A stretch of DNA of 64,000 nt. Origin: Tenacibaculum caenipelagi. GTDB lineage: Bacteria; Bacteroidota; Bacteroidia; Flavobacteriales; Flavobacteriaceae. Every line of letters starts with the position of its first letter. Positions within the stretch are counted from its first letter, which is position 1. Below are positions 63,322-64,000 of the stretch, one piece after another. Made by a program: the position numbers and the translations under genes. The stretch is from positions 390,510 through 454,509 of the forward strand of contig NZ_SNYH01000004.1 of NCBI RefSeq assembly GCF_004363005.1, given 5' to 3'. The notes under the pieces were generated by a model. The model was not told where the DNA came from, ran no database searches, and saw nothing but the letters and a program-made list of their open reading frames with translations.

Positions 63322-63810
63322 ATGAATAACTACCCCCTCAAGTTATTGGTGCTCTTTTTTGCACTAATACTAACATCTTGTTCTTCTAATGAGACTGAGA
63401 TTGTTGATAACACCCCAGAACTATCAACAACAATCAGTGAAAAATCAATAGAAGCAGACATTTTAGACCTAATTAACGATTATCGTGTTAATAATGGCTT
63501 TTCTTCACTAAGTAAACTTCAAGTTATCAAATCTCAAACGAACAACCACACGAACTACATGGTTGAAAAGAATGAGGTATCACATGACTTTTTTTACCAA
63601 CGTAAAGAGTATTTAGTTGAAAATGCAAATGCTGTAAGCGTAGCTGAAAATGTAGCTTATGGTTATTCTACTGCTGAATCAGTAGTTAGCGCATGGATTA
63701 AAAGCGACGGGCATAAGCATAATATTGAAGGAGATTATACTCATTTTGATATTACTGCTGAAAAAAGTACGGATGGCAAATGGTATTTTACCAATATTTT
63801 TGTCAAGTAG
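63322..63810 (+). CDS. CAP/SCP-domain lipoprotein
   Basis: A lipoprotein signal (LLVLFFALILTSC, Cys at residue 20) is followed by a CAP domain (about 48-162): ADILDLINDYRVNNGFSSL, SHDFFYQRKEYLVENA, AENVAYGYSTAESVVSAWIKSDGHKHNIEG and a final strand WYFTNIFVK. His and Glu of the CAP cavity (SHDF, AENV, GHKHN) are kept. Bacterial CAP proteins are envelope proteins of unclear role, some lytic or proteolytic. 162 aa. Confidence 0.88.
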   Translation: MNNYPLKLLVLFFALILTSCSSNETEIVDNTPELSTTISEKSIEADILDLINDYRVNNGFSSLSKLQVIKSQTNNHTNYMVEKNEVSHDFFYQRKEYLVENANAVSVAENVAYGYSTAESVVSAWIKSDGHKHNIEGDYTHFDITAEKSTDGKWYFTNIFVK

Positions 63811-63821
63811 TAACGAATTAA

Positions 63822-63862
63822 CGAAAAAAAACCCCAATCCAATATGCGGAATTGGATCAGGG
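63822..63862 (-). terminator. Terminator of the OmpA-family gene
   Basis: ATCCAAT (63837-63843) pairs with ATTGGAT (63851-63857), extended by CCC/GGG with a small bulge. On the minus strand a run of T residues follows. It is placed correctly for the gene entering from the right. Confidence 0.75.
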
Positions 63863-63905
63863 CAAAAGAAAACTACTCTACGGGAGACTAATTACTTATT
63901 TTTAA

Positions 63906-64000
63906 CTATTTATAATCATTAACAATTATAAATTTCGAACGTCGGTTTTCTTGGTGTTCTTCTTCTGTACATTGAACACCATTTGAGCATTTATTAACTA
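63906..64000 (-). CDS. OmpA-family protein, C-terminal end (partial)
   Basis: The minus strand from the window edge reads NKCSNGVQCTEEEHQENRRSKFIIVNDYK then stop TAG. C-terminal CxxGVxCxEEEHQxNRRSxFIIV is characteristic of the OmpA peptidoglycan-binding domain in flavobacteria, including large OmpA proteins linked to the type IX secretion system. The rest of the gene lies outside the window. Confidence 0.75.
   Translation of the reverse strand, partial: VNKCSNGVQCTEEEHQENRRSKFIIVNDYK

Overview
The window is AT-rich chromosomal DNA from a Bacteroidota bacterium, most likely a marine flavobacterium (Flavobacteriaceae; Tenacibaculum-like is my best guess, by inference only). Three things point there. 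One is the gene content: a T9SS-sorted nuclease, SusC/FecA-type TonB receptors with a carboxypeptidase-regulatory N-terminus, PBP1C with a giant alpha-2-macroglobulin, a DUF3822 protein and MiaE. The second is promoters with the Bacteroidota -7 element TAnnTTTG. The third is the scarcity of Shine-Dalgarno sequences. I see no rRNA, tRNA, CRISPR array or complete insertion sequence.

Layout. 1-3.8 kb: 5' end of lon, a TPR lipoprotein/DinB pair, then a cupin, a CsbD-like stress protein and an AraC regulator. 3.8-8.4 kb: LysE exporter, a small acidic protein, pyrD and pheT, all on the minus strand. 8.5-18.6 kb: a secreted multidomain endonuclease I, two NUDIX hydrolases, an acyltransferase, an M42 peptidase, a methyltransferase with a duplicated N-terminal domain and a BNR-like lipoprotein. 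18.6-30 kb: a PIG-L deacetylase, a RecD-like helicase, DUF3822-rsmD, an ABC-F factor, a thioredoxin-fold lipoprotein and a DEAD-box helicase with a long structured leader. 30.1-34.5 kb: prohibitin, CDF metal exporter, TonB receptor and a small His-rich secreted protein. 34.6-37.1 kb: thioesterase and a membrane VWA-like protein. 37.1-38.6 kb: a Crp/Fnr regulator, a group III truncated haemoglobin and a small membrane protein that share one 18-bp operator in identical promoter geometry. 38.7-40.35 kb: a two-gene cassette (ComEC-like metallo-beta-lactamase fold plus 4-TM protein) bounded by two long imperfect hairpins that resemble integron attC sites. 40.5-46.4 kb: purB, an adenylate kinase paralogue, a lipoprotein, TerC, a second His-rich secreted protein and a second (ZnuD-like) TonB receptor. 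46.4-64 kb: msrA, dnaX, a CPA2 antiporter, pbpC, a tRNA-dihydrouridine synthase, a decayed toxin fragment, a second DEAD-box protein, the 1839-residue alpha-2-macroglobulin, miaE with a DUF4268 partner, a CAP-domain lipoprotein and the 3' end of an OmpA-family gene.

Most of the window is housekeeping sequence. The parts most worth following up are the attC-like cassette at 38.7-40.35 kb and the Crp/Fnr-globin regulon beside it. Next come the two parallel metal-receptor modules, one of which shares a 19-nt motif with its neighbouring CDF exporter. Several start codons needed moving, because the -7 promoter element itself contains TTG and is easily mistaken for a start.
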